Source of the DNA: REEB95 sp035934235
Lineage (GTDB): Bacteria > Pseudomonadota > Alphaproteobacteria > ATCC43930 > CGMCC-115725
Direction: 5' to 3'
Length of the DNA stretch: 39,758 nt
NCBI GenBank assembly: GCA_035934235.1
Contig: DASYYB010000059.1
Span: 1-39,758, forward strand
Positions within the stretch are counted from its first letter, which is position 1. Each line of letters begins with the position of its first letter. The translations under genes were made by a program, and so were the position numbers. Below are positions 32,263 to 39,758 of this stretch, in pieces. The notes below the pieces were generated by a model that was not told where the DNA came from, did no database searches, and was given only the letters and a program-made list of their open reading frames with translations.

Positions 32263-32276
32263 TTGCCTTGGCAAGG
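32263..32276. promoter_or_regulatory. Overlapping palindromes in the trmL-petA divergent region
   Basis: Within the 158-base gap separating the trmL and petA starts are two nested inverted repeats: TTGCC-TT-GGCAA (32263-32274) and CCTTG-G-CAAGG (32266-32276). Their location in a shared promoter region makes an operator possible. Further on, a GCGCGGG direct repeat occurs at 32362 and 32375, just upstream of the petA ribosome site. No regulator can be named from this. Confidence 0.25.
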
Positions 32277-32396
32277 CCCGCGCGCGGCCCGCCGGCTGGG
32301 ATTTCCGCGGTTCGTGCGGCAGGATGTCGCATAGAAGCTTTCGTTTTAGCCTGTAGCTTGCGCGCGGGCTTCGAGCGCGGGTGAAAGAGGGGATCG

Positions 32397-33050
32397 ATGG
32401 CGGATTCGGCGCATTCGCATACGGCTGGCGCACATGCGTCGGGCGGTTCGCGACGCGACTTCCTGGTAATCGCGGGCAATGCGCTTCTCGGTGTCGGCGC
32501 CGCCTGCACGGTGTGGCCGCTGATCACCAGCATGAATCCGGCGCGCGACGTTTTGGCGGCCGGTGCGCCGATCGACGTCGACCTGTCGAGCCTGCAACCC
32601 GGCCAGCAGGTTCTGGTGCTCTGGCGGTCGCGGCCGATCTTCATCGTCCATCGCACGCCGGCCGAGCTCACCAAGCTGCAAGCGTCGGCCGACACGAGTC
32701 TGCTGCGCGATCCCAATTCCGCCGTGCTGCAGCAGCCGCCTTACGCCACCAACTGGCACCGCTCGATCAAGCCGGAGTATCTGGTGCTGGTCGGCATCTG
32801 CACCCATCTCGGCTGCATTCCCGAATTCACGCCGCAGCCCGGCGGCAATCTCGGTCCGGCCTGGCCCGGCGGCTATTTCTGCCCGTGCCACGGCTCGCGT
32901 TACGATTTGTCTGGCCGCGTCTTCAGTGGCGTGCCGGCACCGTACAACCTGCCGGTGCCGCCGCATCACTTCGTCAACGACACCACCGTCCGGATCGGCG
33001 AGAATCCGCCGAATTCGACTTTCGATTTCGATTCGATCGAGCAGATCTGA
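32397..33050 (+). CDS. petA: Ubiquinol-cytochrome c reductase Rieske iron-sulfur subunit
   Basis: This 217-residue [2Fe-2S] protein of the cytochrome bc1 complex carries electrons from ubiquinol to cytochrome c1. A twin-arginine signal-anchor (SRRDFLVIAGNALLGVGAACTVWPLI) tethers it to the inner membrane. The cluster ligands are in CTHLGC and CPCHGS (two Cys, two His, plus the disulfide cysteines). A long insertion before the cluster is typical of alphaproteobacteria. AGAGGGG lies five bases before the ATG. It is the first gene of petABC, 9 bases before petB. Confidence 0.97.
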   Translation: MADSAHSHTAGAHASGGSRRDFLVIAGNALLGVGAACTVWPLITSMNPARDVLAAGAPIDVDLSSLQPGQQVLVLWRSRPIFIVHRTPAELTKLQASADTSLLRDPNSAVLQQPPYATNWHRSIKPEYLVLVGICTHLGCIPEFTPQPGGNLGPAWPGGYFCPCHGSRYDLSGRVFSGVPAPYNLPVPPHHFVNDTTVRIGENPPNSTFDFDSIEQI

Positions 33051-33059
33051 GGCGGGACC

Positions 33060-34310
33060 ATGGCGGTATCGCAGAACAAATTGGTGCAATGGATCGATCA
33101 CCGCCTGCCGGTGTTCACCTATCTCGATCACGAGCTGAACGAATATCCGACCCCGAAGAACCTGAACTATTGGTGGAATTTCGGCTCGCTCGCGGGCGTC
33201 ATGCTGGTGATCATGATCGCCACCGGCATCTTCCTGGCGATGCAGTACGATCCCAATGTCGGCGACGCCTTCCAGTCGGTCGAGCGCATCATGCGCGAGG
33301 TCAACTACGGCTGGTTGATCCGCTACATCCACATGAACGGCGCGTCGTTCTTCTTCATCGTCGTCTACATCCATCTGTTCCGCGGCCTCTATTACGGTTC
33401 CTACAAGACGCCGCGCGAGTTGTTGTGGATGCTGGGTGTCGTCATCGTCCTGCTGATGATGGCGACCGCCTTCATGGGTTACGTGCTGCCGTGGGGCCAG
33501 ATGAGCTTCTGGGGCGCGACCGTCATCACCAACCTGTTCTCGGCCATTCCCGGCGTCGGCAAGGACATCGTGACCTGGCTGTGGGGCGGCTTCGCCGTCG
33601 GCAATCCGACGCTCAACCGCTTCTTCGCGCTCCACTATCTGCTGCCGTTCGTGATTCTCGGCGTGGTAATCCTGCACATCCTGGCGCTGCACCAGCACGG
33701 CTCCAACAATCCGCTCGGCATCGACCGCAAAGGTCCGCAGGACAGCGTGCCGTTCCATCCCTATTACACCTACAAGGACATGTTCGGCCTGAGCGTGTTC
33801 CTGATCATCTTCGCGGTCTTCGTGTTCTATTTCCCGAACCTGCTGGGCGATCCGCAGAACTACATCCCGGCCAACCCGATGCAGACGCCGCCCGAGATCG
33901 TACCGGAATGGTACCTGCTGCCGTTCTACGCGATCCTGCGCTCGATCCCGAGCAAGCTGCTCGGTGTCTGCGCGCTGTTCGGGGCGATCGGCATCCTGTT
34001 TCTCGTGCCCTGGCTCGACACCTCGCGGGTGCGCAGCGCCTATTTCCGCCCCGTCTATAAATGGGTGTTCTGGCTGCTGGTGATCGACACCTTCGCGCTC
34101 GGTGCCGTCGGCGCGCATCGGCCGGAAGGCTGGTGGATCGTGATCGGCCGCATCGGCACGTTCTATTACTTCTTCCATTTCATCGTGCTGATGCCGTTGA
34201 TCGGCTGGTTCGAGCGGCCCTTGCCGCTGCCGCCGAGCATCGCCGAGGCCGTCTTGAAGAAACGCGGCGGGGCGCTCGCAGGCGCCGCCGCGACGCGGGG
34301 CAAACCATGA
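33060..34310 (+). CDS. petB: Cytochrome b of the bc1 complex
   Basis: This 416-residue integral membrane subunit binds two b haems and forms both quinone sites. The haem-ligating histidine pairs are visible in WLIRYIHMNGASFFFIVVYIH and in the helix containing LHYLLPFVILGVVILH. The Qo-site motif is PEWY in IVPEWYLLPFYAILRSIP. The full-length form with eight helices (cytochrome b plus subunit IV fused) is the proteobacterial type. GGCGGGA precedes the ATG. The stop overlaps the petC ATG (ATGA). Confidence 0.98.
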   Translation: MAVSQNKLVQWIDHRLPVFTYLDHELNEYPTPKNLNYWWNFGSLAGVMLVIMIATGIFLAMQYDPNVGDAFQSVERIMREVNYGWLIRYIHMNGASFFFIVVYIHLFRGLYYGSYKTPRELLWMLGVVIVLLMMATAFMGYVLPWGQMSFWGATVITNLFSAIPGVGKDIVTWLWGGFAVGNPTLNRFFALHYLLPFVILGVVILHILALHQHGSNNPLGIDRKGPQDSVPFHPYYTYKDMFGLSVFLIIFAVFVFYFPNLLGDPQNYIPANPMQTPPEIVPEWYLLPFYAILRSIPSKLLGVCALFGAIGILFLVPWLDTSRVRSAYFRPVYKWVFWLLVIDTFALGAVGAHRPEGWWIVIGRIGTFYYFFHFIVLMPLIGWFERPLPLPPSIAEAVLKKRGGALAGAAATRGKP

Positions 34311-35107
34311 AGCCGCGTCTCGTGATTCCGGCGCTGCTCGCGGGCGCAGTAGTCGCCGCCGCCGTGTTGGCGCAACCGGCGCAGCCGGCACGCGCCCAGG
34401 CCGACGAAGCGACGCCGGCGCTGCCCACCGTGTCGTGGTCGTTCGAAGGGCCGTTCGGCACCTTCGATCGCGCCGCCTTGCAGCGCGGTTTCCAGATCTA
34501 TAGCCAGGTCTGCTCGACCTGCCATTCGATGAACCTGCTGACCTACGACGATCTCGCCGGTCCCGAGGGCCTTGGCTACACCGAGGCACAGGTCAAGGCG
34601 ATTGCCGCGCAGAAACAGGTTGCCGACATCGACAAGAGCGGCAAGCCGATCCAACGTCCGGCGCGGCCGTCGGATCATTTCGCCGCGCCGTTCCCGAACG
34701 AGGCCGCCGCCGCCGCGTCGCTCGGCAAGGCGCCGCCCGACCTGTCGGACATCATCAAGGCGCGCGCCGGCGGGGCGCGCTACGTCTACGGCATCCTGAC
34801 CGGCTTCCGCGAGCCGCCGAAGGGGTTCCCGATGCCGCCCAGCGGCGGCAACTACAACGTCTATTTCCCCGGCCACGTGATCGCGATGCCGCAGCCGTTG
34901 CAGGACAATTCGGTGGAATACGCCGACGGCACCAAGGCGACCTTGCAGCAAGAGGCGCACGACGTCGCGGCCTTCCTCACCTGGGCATCGGATCCGACGA
35001 TGGAGCAGCGCAAGCGCACAGGCGCCAAGGTCGTGCTGTTCCTGCTGGCGATGACCGGCGTGCTCTACGGCGCCAAGCGGCGCGTCTGGTCCGACGTCGA
35101 GCACTGA
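34307..35107 (+). CDS. petC: Cytochrome c1 of the bc1 complex
   Basis: This 266-residue subunit accepts electrons from the Rieske protein and passes them to soluble cytochrome c. A signal peptide ends near ARAQA. The covalent haem site is CSTCH (VCSTCHSMNLLTYDDLAG). The distal Met ligand probably lies in the VIAMPQPL segment, as in other c1 proteins. A C-terminal helix (VVLFLLAMTGVLYGAK) anchors it. ATG 34307 overlaps the petB stop. It ends the petABC core; mtnP follows after 61 bases. Confidence 0.97.
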   Translation: MKPRLVIPALLAGAVVAAAVLAQPAQPARAQADEATPALPTVSWSFEGPFGTFDRAALQRGFQIYSQVCSTCHSMNLLTYDDLAGPEGLGYTEAQVKAIAAQKQVADIDKSGKPIQRPARPSDHFAAPFPNEAAAAASLGKAPPDLSDIIKARAGGARYVYGILTGFREPPKGFPMPPSGGNYNVYFPGHVIAMPQPLQDNSVEYADGTKATLQQEAHDVAAFLTWASDPTMEQRKRTGAKVVLFLLAMTGVLYGAKRRVWSDVEH

Positions 35108-35168
35108 TTCCGGTTGTCGGCGCGTCGCCAGGCTGGTTGACTGCGCTCCGGACTGCGGGGGAACTGCG

Positions 35169-36071
<903 letters not shown>

Positions 36072-36075
36072 GCCG

Positions 36076-37182
36076 ATGAAAGTCGCGGGCCAGGCCATGC
36101 GCAGCATCTGGCTCGAAGCCGACGGCGCCGGCGTCGGCATCATCGACCAAACCCGCCTGCCGTTCGAGCTGCGCACCGTTCGGCTCATCGCCGTCGACGA
36201 GGCGGCGCATGCGATCCGCACCATGCTGGTGCGGGGCGCACCGCTCATCGGCGCGACGGCGGCCTATGGCATGGCGCTCGCCATGCGCGCCGATGCGAGC
36301 GACGCCGCGATCGCACGGGCGGCGGACTTGCTGTTGGCGACGCGGCCGACGGCGGTCAATCTGCGCTGGGCGGTCGAGGATTTGCGCACGCTCTTGCAGC
36401 AGACGCCGGCCGAACGCCGCGCCGAAGCCGCTTACCGCCGTGCCGGCGAAATCGCCGAAGCCGATGTCGCGATGAACCGCGCCCTCGCCGGCCACGGCCT
36501 GCCGCTGATCCGTGCGGCGCTGGCACGCAAGGGCAACACGGCGCCGGTCGAGATCCTCACCCATTGCAACGCGGGGTGGCTCGCCACGGTCGATTGGGGC
36601 ACCGCGCTGGCGCCGATCTATCTGGCGCATAACGAGGGCGTGAAGCTGCATGTCTGGGTGGACGAGACGCGGCCGCGCAACCAGGGTGCCAGCCTGACCG
36701 CTTGGGAGCTCGGCCAGCACGGCGTGCCGCACACCGTGATCGCCGACAACGCCGGCGGCCATTTGATGCAGCACGGCAAGGTCGATCTGTGCATCGTCGG
36801 CACCGACCGCACGACCGCCACCGGCGACGTCGCCAACAAGATCGGCACCTATCTCAAGGCGCTGGCGGCGCACGACAACGGCGTACCGTTCTACGTCGCG
36901 CTGCCGTCGCCGACCATCGACTGGACGCTGACCGACGGGCGCACGATCCCGATCGAGGAGCGCAACGCCGACGAGGTCGCCGAGATGTCCGGCCGGCTCG
37001 GCTCGGGCGAGGTGGCGCGGGTGCGCGTCATTCCCGACGGCAGCCCGGCCGCCAACTACGCTTTCGACGTCACGCCGGCGAAATACGTCACCGGCCTCAT
37101 CACCGAACGCGGCGTGTGCAAGGCCTCGCGCGACGGGTTGCTGTCGCTGTTTCCCGAGCGCAAAGTGGCCTTGCGCGGCTAA
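36076..37182 (+). CDS. mtnA: S-methyl-5-thioribose-1-phosphate isomerase
   Basis: This 368-residue isomerase converts methylthioribose-1-phosphate to methylthioribulose-1-phosphate. The catalytic Cys lies in ILTHCNAGWLATVDWGTAL and the catalytic Asp in IVGTDRTTATGDVANKIGTYLKALAA. An N-terminal RGAPLIGATAAYGMALA is also typical of the eIF2B-like fold. It starts 4 bases after mtnP. No later methionine-salvage gene (mtnB, mtnC, mtnD) is present in the window. Its TAA overlaps the TAG of the convergent dienelactone hydrolase gene by four bases. Confidence 0.96.
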   Translation: MKVAGQAMRSIWLEADGAGVGIIDQTRLPFELRTVRLIAVDEAAHAIRTMLVRGAPLIGATAAYGMALAMRADASDAAIARAADLLLATRPTAVNLRWAVEDLRTLLQQTPAERRAEAAYRRAGEIAEADVAMNRALAGHGLPLIRAALARKGNTAPVEILTHCNAGWLATVDWGTALAPIYLAHNEGVKLHVWVDETRPRNQGASLTAWELGQHGVPHTVIADNAGGHLMQHGKVDLCIVGTDRTTATGDVANKIGTYLKALAAHDNGVPFYVALPSPTIDWTLTDGRTIPIEERNADEVAEMSGRLGSGEVARVRVIPDGSPAANYAFDVTPAKYVTGLITERGVCKASRDGLLSLFPERKVALRG

Positions 37183-37853
37183 TCAGCCGATATGTGCTGT
37201 TTGAAGAAGGCGGTAGTGCGCTGTAGCGCCTGCTCGTGCGCCGTCTTATCGAACGCGCCGCGTTCGTCGCACGCAAAGCCGTGGCCGGCGCTGTAGACGT
37301 AGATCGGCACCTCGGGCCGCGCCTGTTTCACTTTCTCGACGTCGCTCATCGGGATCGACTGATCCTTGTCGCCGAAATGCAGGATAAGCGGGATTTTGGG
37401 CTTCTCGTTCGCGTGGCCGGCGATCATGCCGCCGTAATACCCCACCGAAGCGGTCGCGCCGTTGAGCCGCGTCGCCGCCAGGAACGCCAGCGAGCCGCCC
37501 CAGCAATAGCCGACAACGCCGACCTTGCCGAATTGCTTGATATACTCGATCGCCGCCTGCACGTCGGCGAGCGAGCCGTCCATCGACACCTTCTCGCGCA
37601 GCGCGCGGCCTTTGGCGACGCTTTCAGGGTCGTAGCCGAGATCGACGCCCCGCTGCACGCGGTCGAACAGCGCCGGCGCCACCGTGGCATAGCCCATGGC
37701 GGCGAAACGGTCGGCGACGTTGCGGATGTGATGGTTGGCGCCGAAAATTTCCTGGATCACCACCAGGCCGCCCTTCGGCTTGCCGGCGGGTGTTGCGACG
37801 TAGGCGTCGAGCTTGTGTCCGTCTTTGGCGGTAAGCGAAACCGTCTGGCTCAT
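37179..37853 (-). CDS. Dienelactone hydrolase family protein
   Basis: This 224-residue alpha/beta hydrolase has the Cys-Asp-His triad of carboxymethylenebutenolidase: Cys in GYCWGGSLA, Asp in HFGDKDQSIP and His in YSAGHGFACDERG. The start (SQTVSLTAKDGHKLDAYVATP) and GGLVVIQEIFG are typical. The physiological substrate is uncertain, as most such paralogues are not tied to chloroaromatic degradation. A 54-base gap separates it from ychF upstream. It contains TATAGT (on the minus strand, 37888-37883), which may be a -10 element, without a good -35. Confidence 0.92.
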   Translation of the reverse strand: MSQTVSLTAKDGHKLDAYVATPAGKPKGGLVVIQEIFGANHHIRNVADRFAAMGYATVAPALFDRVQRGVDLGYDPESVAKGRALREKVSMDGSLADVQAAIEYIKQFGKVGVVGYCWGGSLAFLAATRLNGATASVGYYGGMIAGHANEKPKIPLILHFGDKDQSIPMSDVEKVKQARPEVPIYVYSAGHGFACDERGAFDKTAHEQALQRTTAFFKQHISAD

Positions 37854-37907
37854 GGCTTGGCCCCCGTTTTTGTCGGCCCGCGACTATACGGGGCCCGGCG
37901 GAGGCCG

Positions 37908-39008
37908 CTAGACGTTGAACCGGATGTGCAGGATGTCGCCGTCGACGATCGTGTATTCGGCGCCTTCGATCCGCATCTTGCCGGCGTCCTTGGCGCCTTG
38001 CTCGCCGTTGCAAGCGATGTAGTCGTCGTAGCCAATGACTTCGGCGCGGATGAAGCCCTTCTCGAAATCGGTGTGGATCGCGCCGGCGGCTTCCGGCGCC
38101 TTGGCGCCTTGGCGCACGGTCCAGGCATGCGCCTCTTTGGGGCCGACCGTGAAGAACGTGACCAGATCGAGTAGGGCGTAACCGGCGCGGATGACGCGGG
38201 CAAGGCCGGTCTCCTTGAGGCCGAGGCTTTCGAGAAAGGCACGGCGTTCCTCGGCGTCGGCGAGCTGCGCCACTTCGGCTTCGATTGCCGCCGAGATCAC
38301 CACGCTCTGTGCGCCTTGCCGCTTGGCGTATTCGGCCACCCGTTGCGACTGAGCATTGCCGACCGCCGCCGCCGTTTCCTCGACGTTGGCGATGTAGAGC
38401 ACCGGCTTGGCGGTCAGCAGTTGGAGAGATTTCAGGACCGGTTTGAGCTCGTCCGGAACGCGCACGATTCGCGCCGGCTTGCCGTCCTTGAGCGCAGCCA
38501 GCACCGGTTCGATGACGCTCATCTCGGCCTTGGCGTCCTTGTCGGCGCCGCGCACGCGCTTTTCGGCGGCGATCCGACGTTTCTCGAGGCTTTCGAGGTC
38601 GGCCAGCATGAGCTCGGTCTCGATCGTCTCGACGTCGCGGATCGGATCGATCGAACCCTCGACATGGGTGACGTTGGCGTCTTCGAAGCAGCGCAGCACC
38701 TGAGCGACGGCGTCGACCGCGCGGATGTGCGACAGGAACTGGTTGCCGAGCCCTTCGCCCTTGCTGGCGCCGCGCACAAGACCGGCAATGTCGACGAATT
38801 CGAGCTGGGTCGGCACGATCTTGGCCGACGTGGCGATCGCCGCGAGCGTGTCGAGGCGCGGATCGGGCACCGCCACGCGGCCGACATTGGGCTCGATGGT
38901 GCAAAACGGATAATTCGCCGCTTCCGCCGCTTGCGTCGCGGTCAAAGCGTTGAAGAGGGTCGACTTGCCGACATTGGGCAGGCCGACAATGCCGCAGTTG
39001 AATCCCAT
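37908..39008 (-). CDS. ychF: Ribosome-binding ATPase YchF
   Basis: This 366-residue Obg-family P-loop protein prefers ATP and binds ribosomes. G1 is GLPNVGKST and G3 is DIAGLVRGASKGEGLGNQFL. The G4 position is NVEE (YIANVEE) instead of NKxD, the known cause of ATP specificity. The C-terminal TGS domain (DLVTFFTVGPKEAHAWTVRQG, IHTDFEKGFIRAEV) is complete. ATG 39008 lies 5 bases after the pth stop. The frame is open upstream but only this start gives the canonical MGFNCGIVGLPN. The rplY-pth-ychF order is highly conserved. Confidence 0.98.
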   Translation of the reverse strand: MGFNCGIVGLPNVGKSTLFNALTATQAAEAANYPFCTIEPNVGRVAVPDPRLDTLAAIATSAKIVPTQLEFVDIAGLVRGASKGEGLGNQFLSHIRAVDAVAQVLRCFEDANVTHVEGSIDPIRDVETIETELMLADLESLEKRRIAAEKRVRGADKDAKAEMSVIEPVLAALKDGKPARIVRVPDELKPVLKSLQLLTAKPVLYIANVEETAAAVGNAQSQRVAEYAKRQGAQSVVISAAIEAEVAQLADAEERRAFLESLGLKETGLARVIRAGYALLDLVTFFTVGPKEAHAWTVRQGAKAPEAAGAIHTDFEKGFIRAEVIGYDDYIACNGEQGAKDAGKMRIEGAEYTIVDGDILHIRFNV

Positions 39009-39013
39009 GGGCG

Positions 39014-39610
39014 TTATTTCTCGGCCGGCGGCTCTTTGCGGTTGGGCTTGAGGATCAGCGCCACCTTGGTGGTGAAAGTGGCGGCGCCGTCGGCAACCAA
39101 AACCGGAAACGCGTCGGCGATGGCATCGATCAGCGGCGGCAGCCACGCCTGATCCTCGGCGGCAAAGTTTTGCAGCACGTAGGGCTCGACCAGTTCCTTG
39201 ACGCCCGGATGGCCGACGCCGATCCGCACCCGCCAATAATCTTCGCCGAGTTGGGCGTCGATCGAACGCAGACCGTTGTGTCCGGCCGCGCCGCCGCCCT
39301 GCTTGACGCGGAGCTTGCCGGGCTCGAGGTCGATCTCGTCGTGGACGACGGCGATCTCGCCGACGACAATTTTGTAGAAGCGCGCCGTTTCGGCGACGCT
39401 GTCGCCCGAAACGTTCATGAAGGTCTGCGGCTTCAGCAGGTAAACGCGCTCCGCACCGAGCACGCCTTCGGCGAGCAGGCCTTGGAATTTGGCGCGCCAG
39501 GGACCGAAACCGTGCCGGCGATGGATCGCATCGGCCGCCAAGAATCCGACATTGTGGCGCGTGCGCTCGTAACGGGCTCCGGGGTTGCCGAGCCCGACGA
39601 TGAGCCGCAT
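39014..39610 (-). CDS. pth: Peptidyl-tRNA hydrolase
   Basis: This 198-residue enzyme releases peptides from stalled peptidyl-tRNAs. The motif GLGNPGARYERTRHNVGF holds the catalytic His (H19) and Asn. QTFMNVSGDSV and VVHDEIDLEPGKLRVKQGGGAAGHNGLRSI are also family signatures, including the catalytic Asp. Its C-terminal extension (LKPNRKEPPAEK) is usual in alphaproteobacteria. It begins 12 bases after the rplY stop and sits 5 bases before ychF. Confidence 0.98.
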   Translation of the reverse strand: MRLIVGLGNPGARYERTRHNVGFLAADAIHRRHGFGPWRAKFQGLLAEGVLGAERVYLLKPQTFMNVSGDSVAETARFYKIVVGEIAVVHDEIDLEPGKLRVKQGGGAAGHNGLRSIDAQLGEDYWRVRIGVGHPGVKELVEPYVLQNFAAEDQAWLPPLIDAIADAFPVLVADGAATFTTKVALILKPNRKEPPAEK

Positions 39611-39622
39611 CGCCGGTTCCGG

Positions 39623-39758
39623 TTACTTCTTGGGCGGCTGGCCGGCCGGAGCCTTGGGTGCGGCACCGGCACCTGCTGCCGGCTTCGCGCCAGCCGCCGG
39701 TGCGGCGCCCGCCGCCGGCGTGGCTCCGGTCGCGGCGCCTGCCGCAGCACCGGCCGCG
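39623..39758 (-). CDS. rplY: 50S ribosomal protein L25/Ctc, C-terminal tail (partial)
   Basis: The last 136 bases read on the minus strand as about 44 residues of an Ala/Gly/Pro-rich tail ending APKAPAGQPPKK and TAA. The tail contains imperfect repeats of PAAGA. Alphaproteobacterial L25 (Ctc-type) proteins end with such Ala-rich extensions and sit directly upstream of pth, so I assign rplY mainly by context. L25 binds 5S rRNA. The body of the protein lies beyond the window edge. Confidence 0.75.
   Translation of the reverse strand, partial: AAGAAAGAATGATPAAGAAPAAGAKPAAGAGAAPKAPAGQPPKK

Noticed and set aside
32381..34060. 559-codon plus-strand open frame overlapping petA and petB in another frame
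   Set aside because: Arg-rich out-of-frame translation of the real genes, with no motif of its own.
32346..34589. 747-codon minus-strand open frame across petA-petC
   Set aside because: It is antisense to three unmistakable bc1 genes. The translation is low-complexity and matches no family; it arises from codon bias in GC-rich DNA.
35137..35142. TTGACT upstream of mtnP as a -35 box
   Set aside because: No -10-like sequence lies 16-18 bases downstream before the ribosome site.
39623..39758. Repeated GC-rich units at the right end, considered as a tandem repeat or CRISPR-like array
   Set aside because: The units are irregular and encode the Ala/Pro/Gly tail of a protein in frame with a stop. 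No constant repeat-spacer pattern exists.

Overview
This is GC-rich bacterial chromosomal DNA (about two-thirds G+C by eye) from an alphaproteobacterium, most likely in or near Rhodospirillales. That placement is inferred from gene content and order: rplY-pth-ychF, petABC followed by mtnP-mtnA, the MoxR/DUF58/DUF4159 cluster divergent from DUF1285-Nudix-DUF6111-cca, thrC followed by an M16 peptidase, and thrB beside rnhA. Coding density is very high. No gap between genes exceeds 160 bases, and many genes are joined by 1- to 4-base start/stop overlaps. I see no tRNA, rRNA, CRISPR array, transposase, integrase or prophage gene. The window reads as conserved core chromosome, not a mobile accessory island.

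Layout: (1) 1-3403 (+) holds the tail of an unidentified gene, threonine synthase, an M16 zinc peptidase and a GNAT acetyltransferase. (2) 3409-8079 has YqgE (-) divergent from a DsbD-family thiol reductase and a Prx5-type peroxiredoxin (+), converging on rnhA and thrB (-). (3) 8205-9682 (+) is a lipoprotein gene translationally coupled to a KirBac-type potassium channel, converging on apt (-). (4) 10328-14464 (+) is an Mla-type lipid transport operon (STAS-fused permease, ATPase, MCE protein, auxiliary lipoprotein) ending in a histidine-rich DUF6969-like gene. (5) 14474-16998 (-) holds an FAD monooxygenase with two small exported or membrane proteins downstream, preceded by a secreted beta-rich protein. 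(6) 17082-18562 (-) is psd-pssA, for phosphatidylethanolamine synthesis. (7) 18636-25817 (-) is MoxR, DUF58, a BatA-like DUF4159 protein, a VWA/amidotransferase-like membrane protein and a small multi-TM protein. (8) 25842-30928 (+) is DUF1285, CoA pyrophosphatase, DUF6111, cca, chrA and an MFS transporter. (9) 30932-32238 (-) is trmL-hemF. (10) 32397-37182 (+) is the cytochrome bc1 operon petABC followed by mtnP-mtnA. (11) 37179-39758 (-) is rplY (partial), pth, ychF and a dienelactone hydrolase.

Shared themes: envelope lipid homeostasis (Mla operon, psd-pssA), aerobic respiration and haem (bc1, hemF), thiol and peroxide handling (DsbD, Prx), threonine synthesis (thrB, thrC), translation support (pth, ychF, rplY, cca, trmL), and methylthioadenosine recycling with adenine salvage (mtnP, mtnA, apt). 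I found no convincing new defence or mobile system. The most interesting leads are poorly described genes translationally coupled to known systems: the DUF6969-like gene on the Mla operon, the lipoprotein paired with the K+ channel, and the two small proteins coupled to the FAD monooxygenase.
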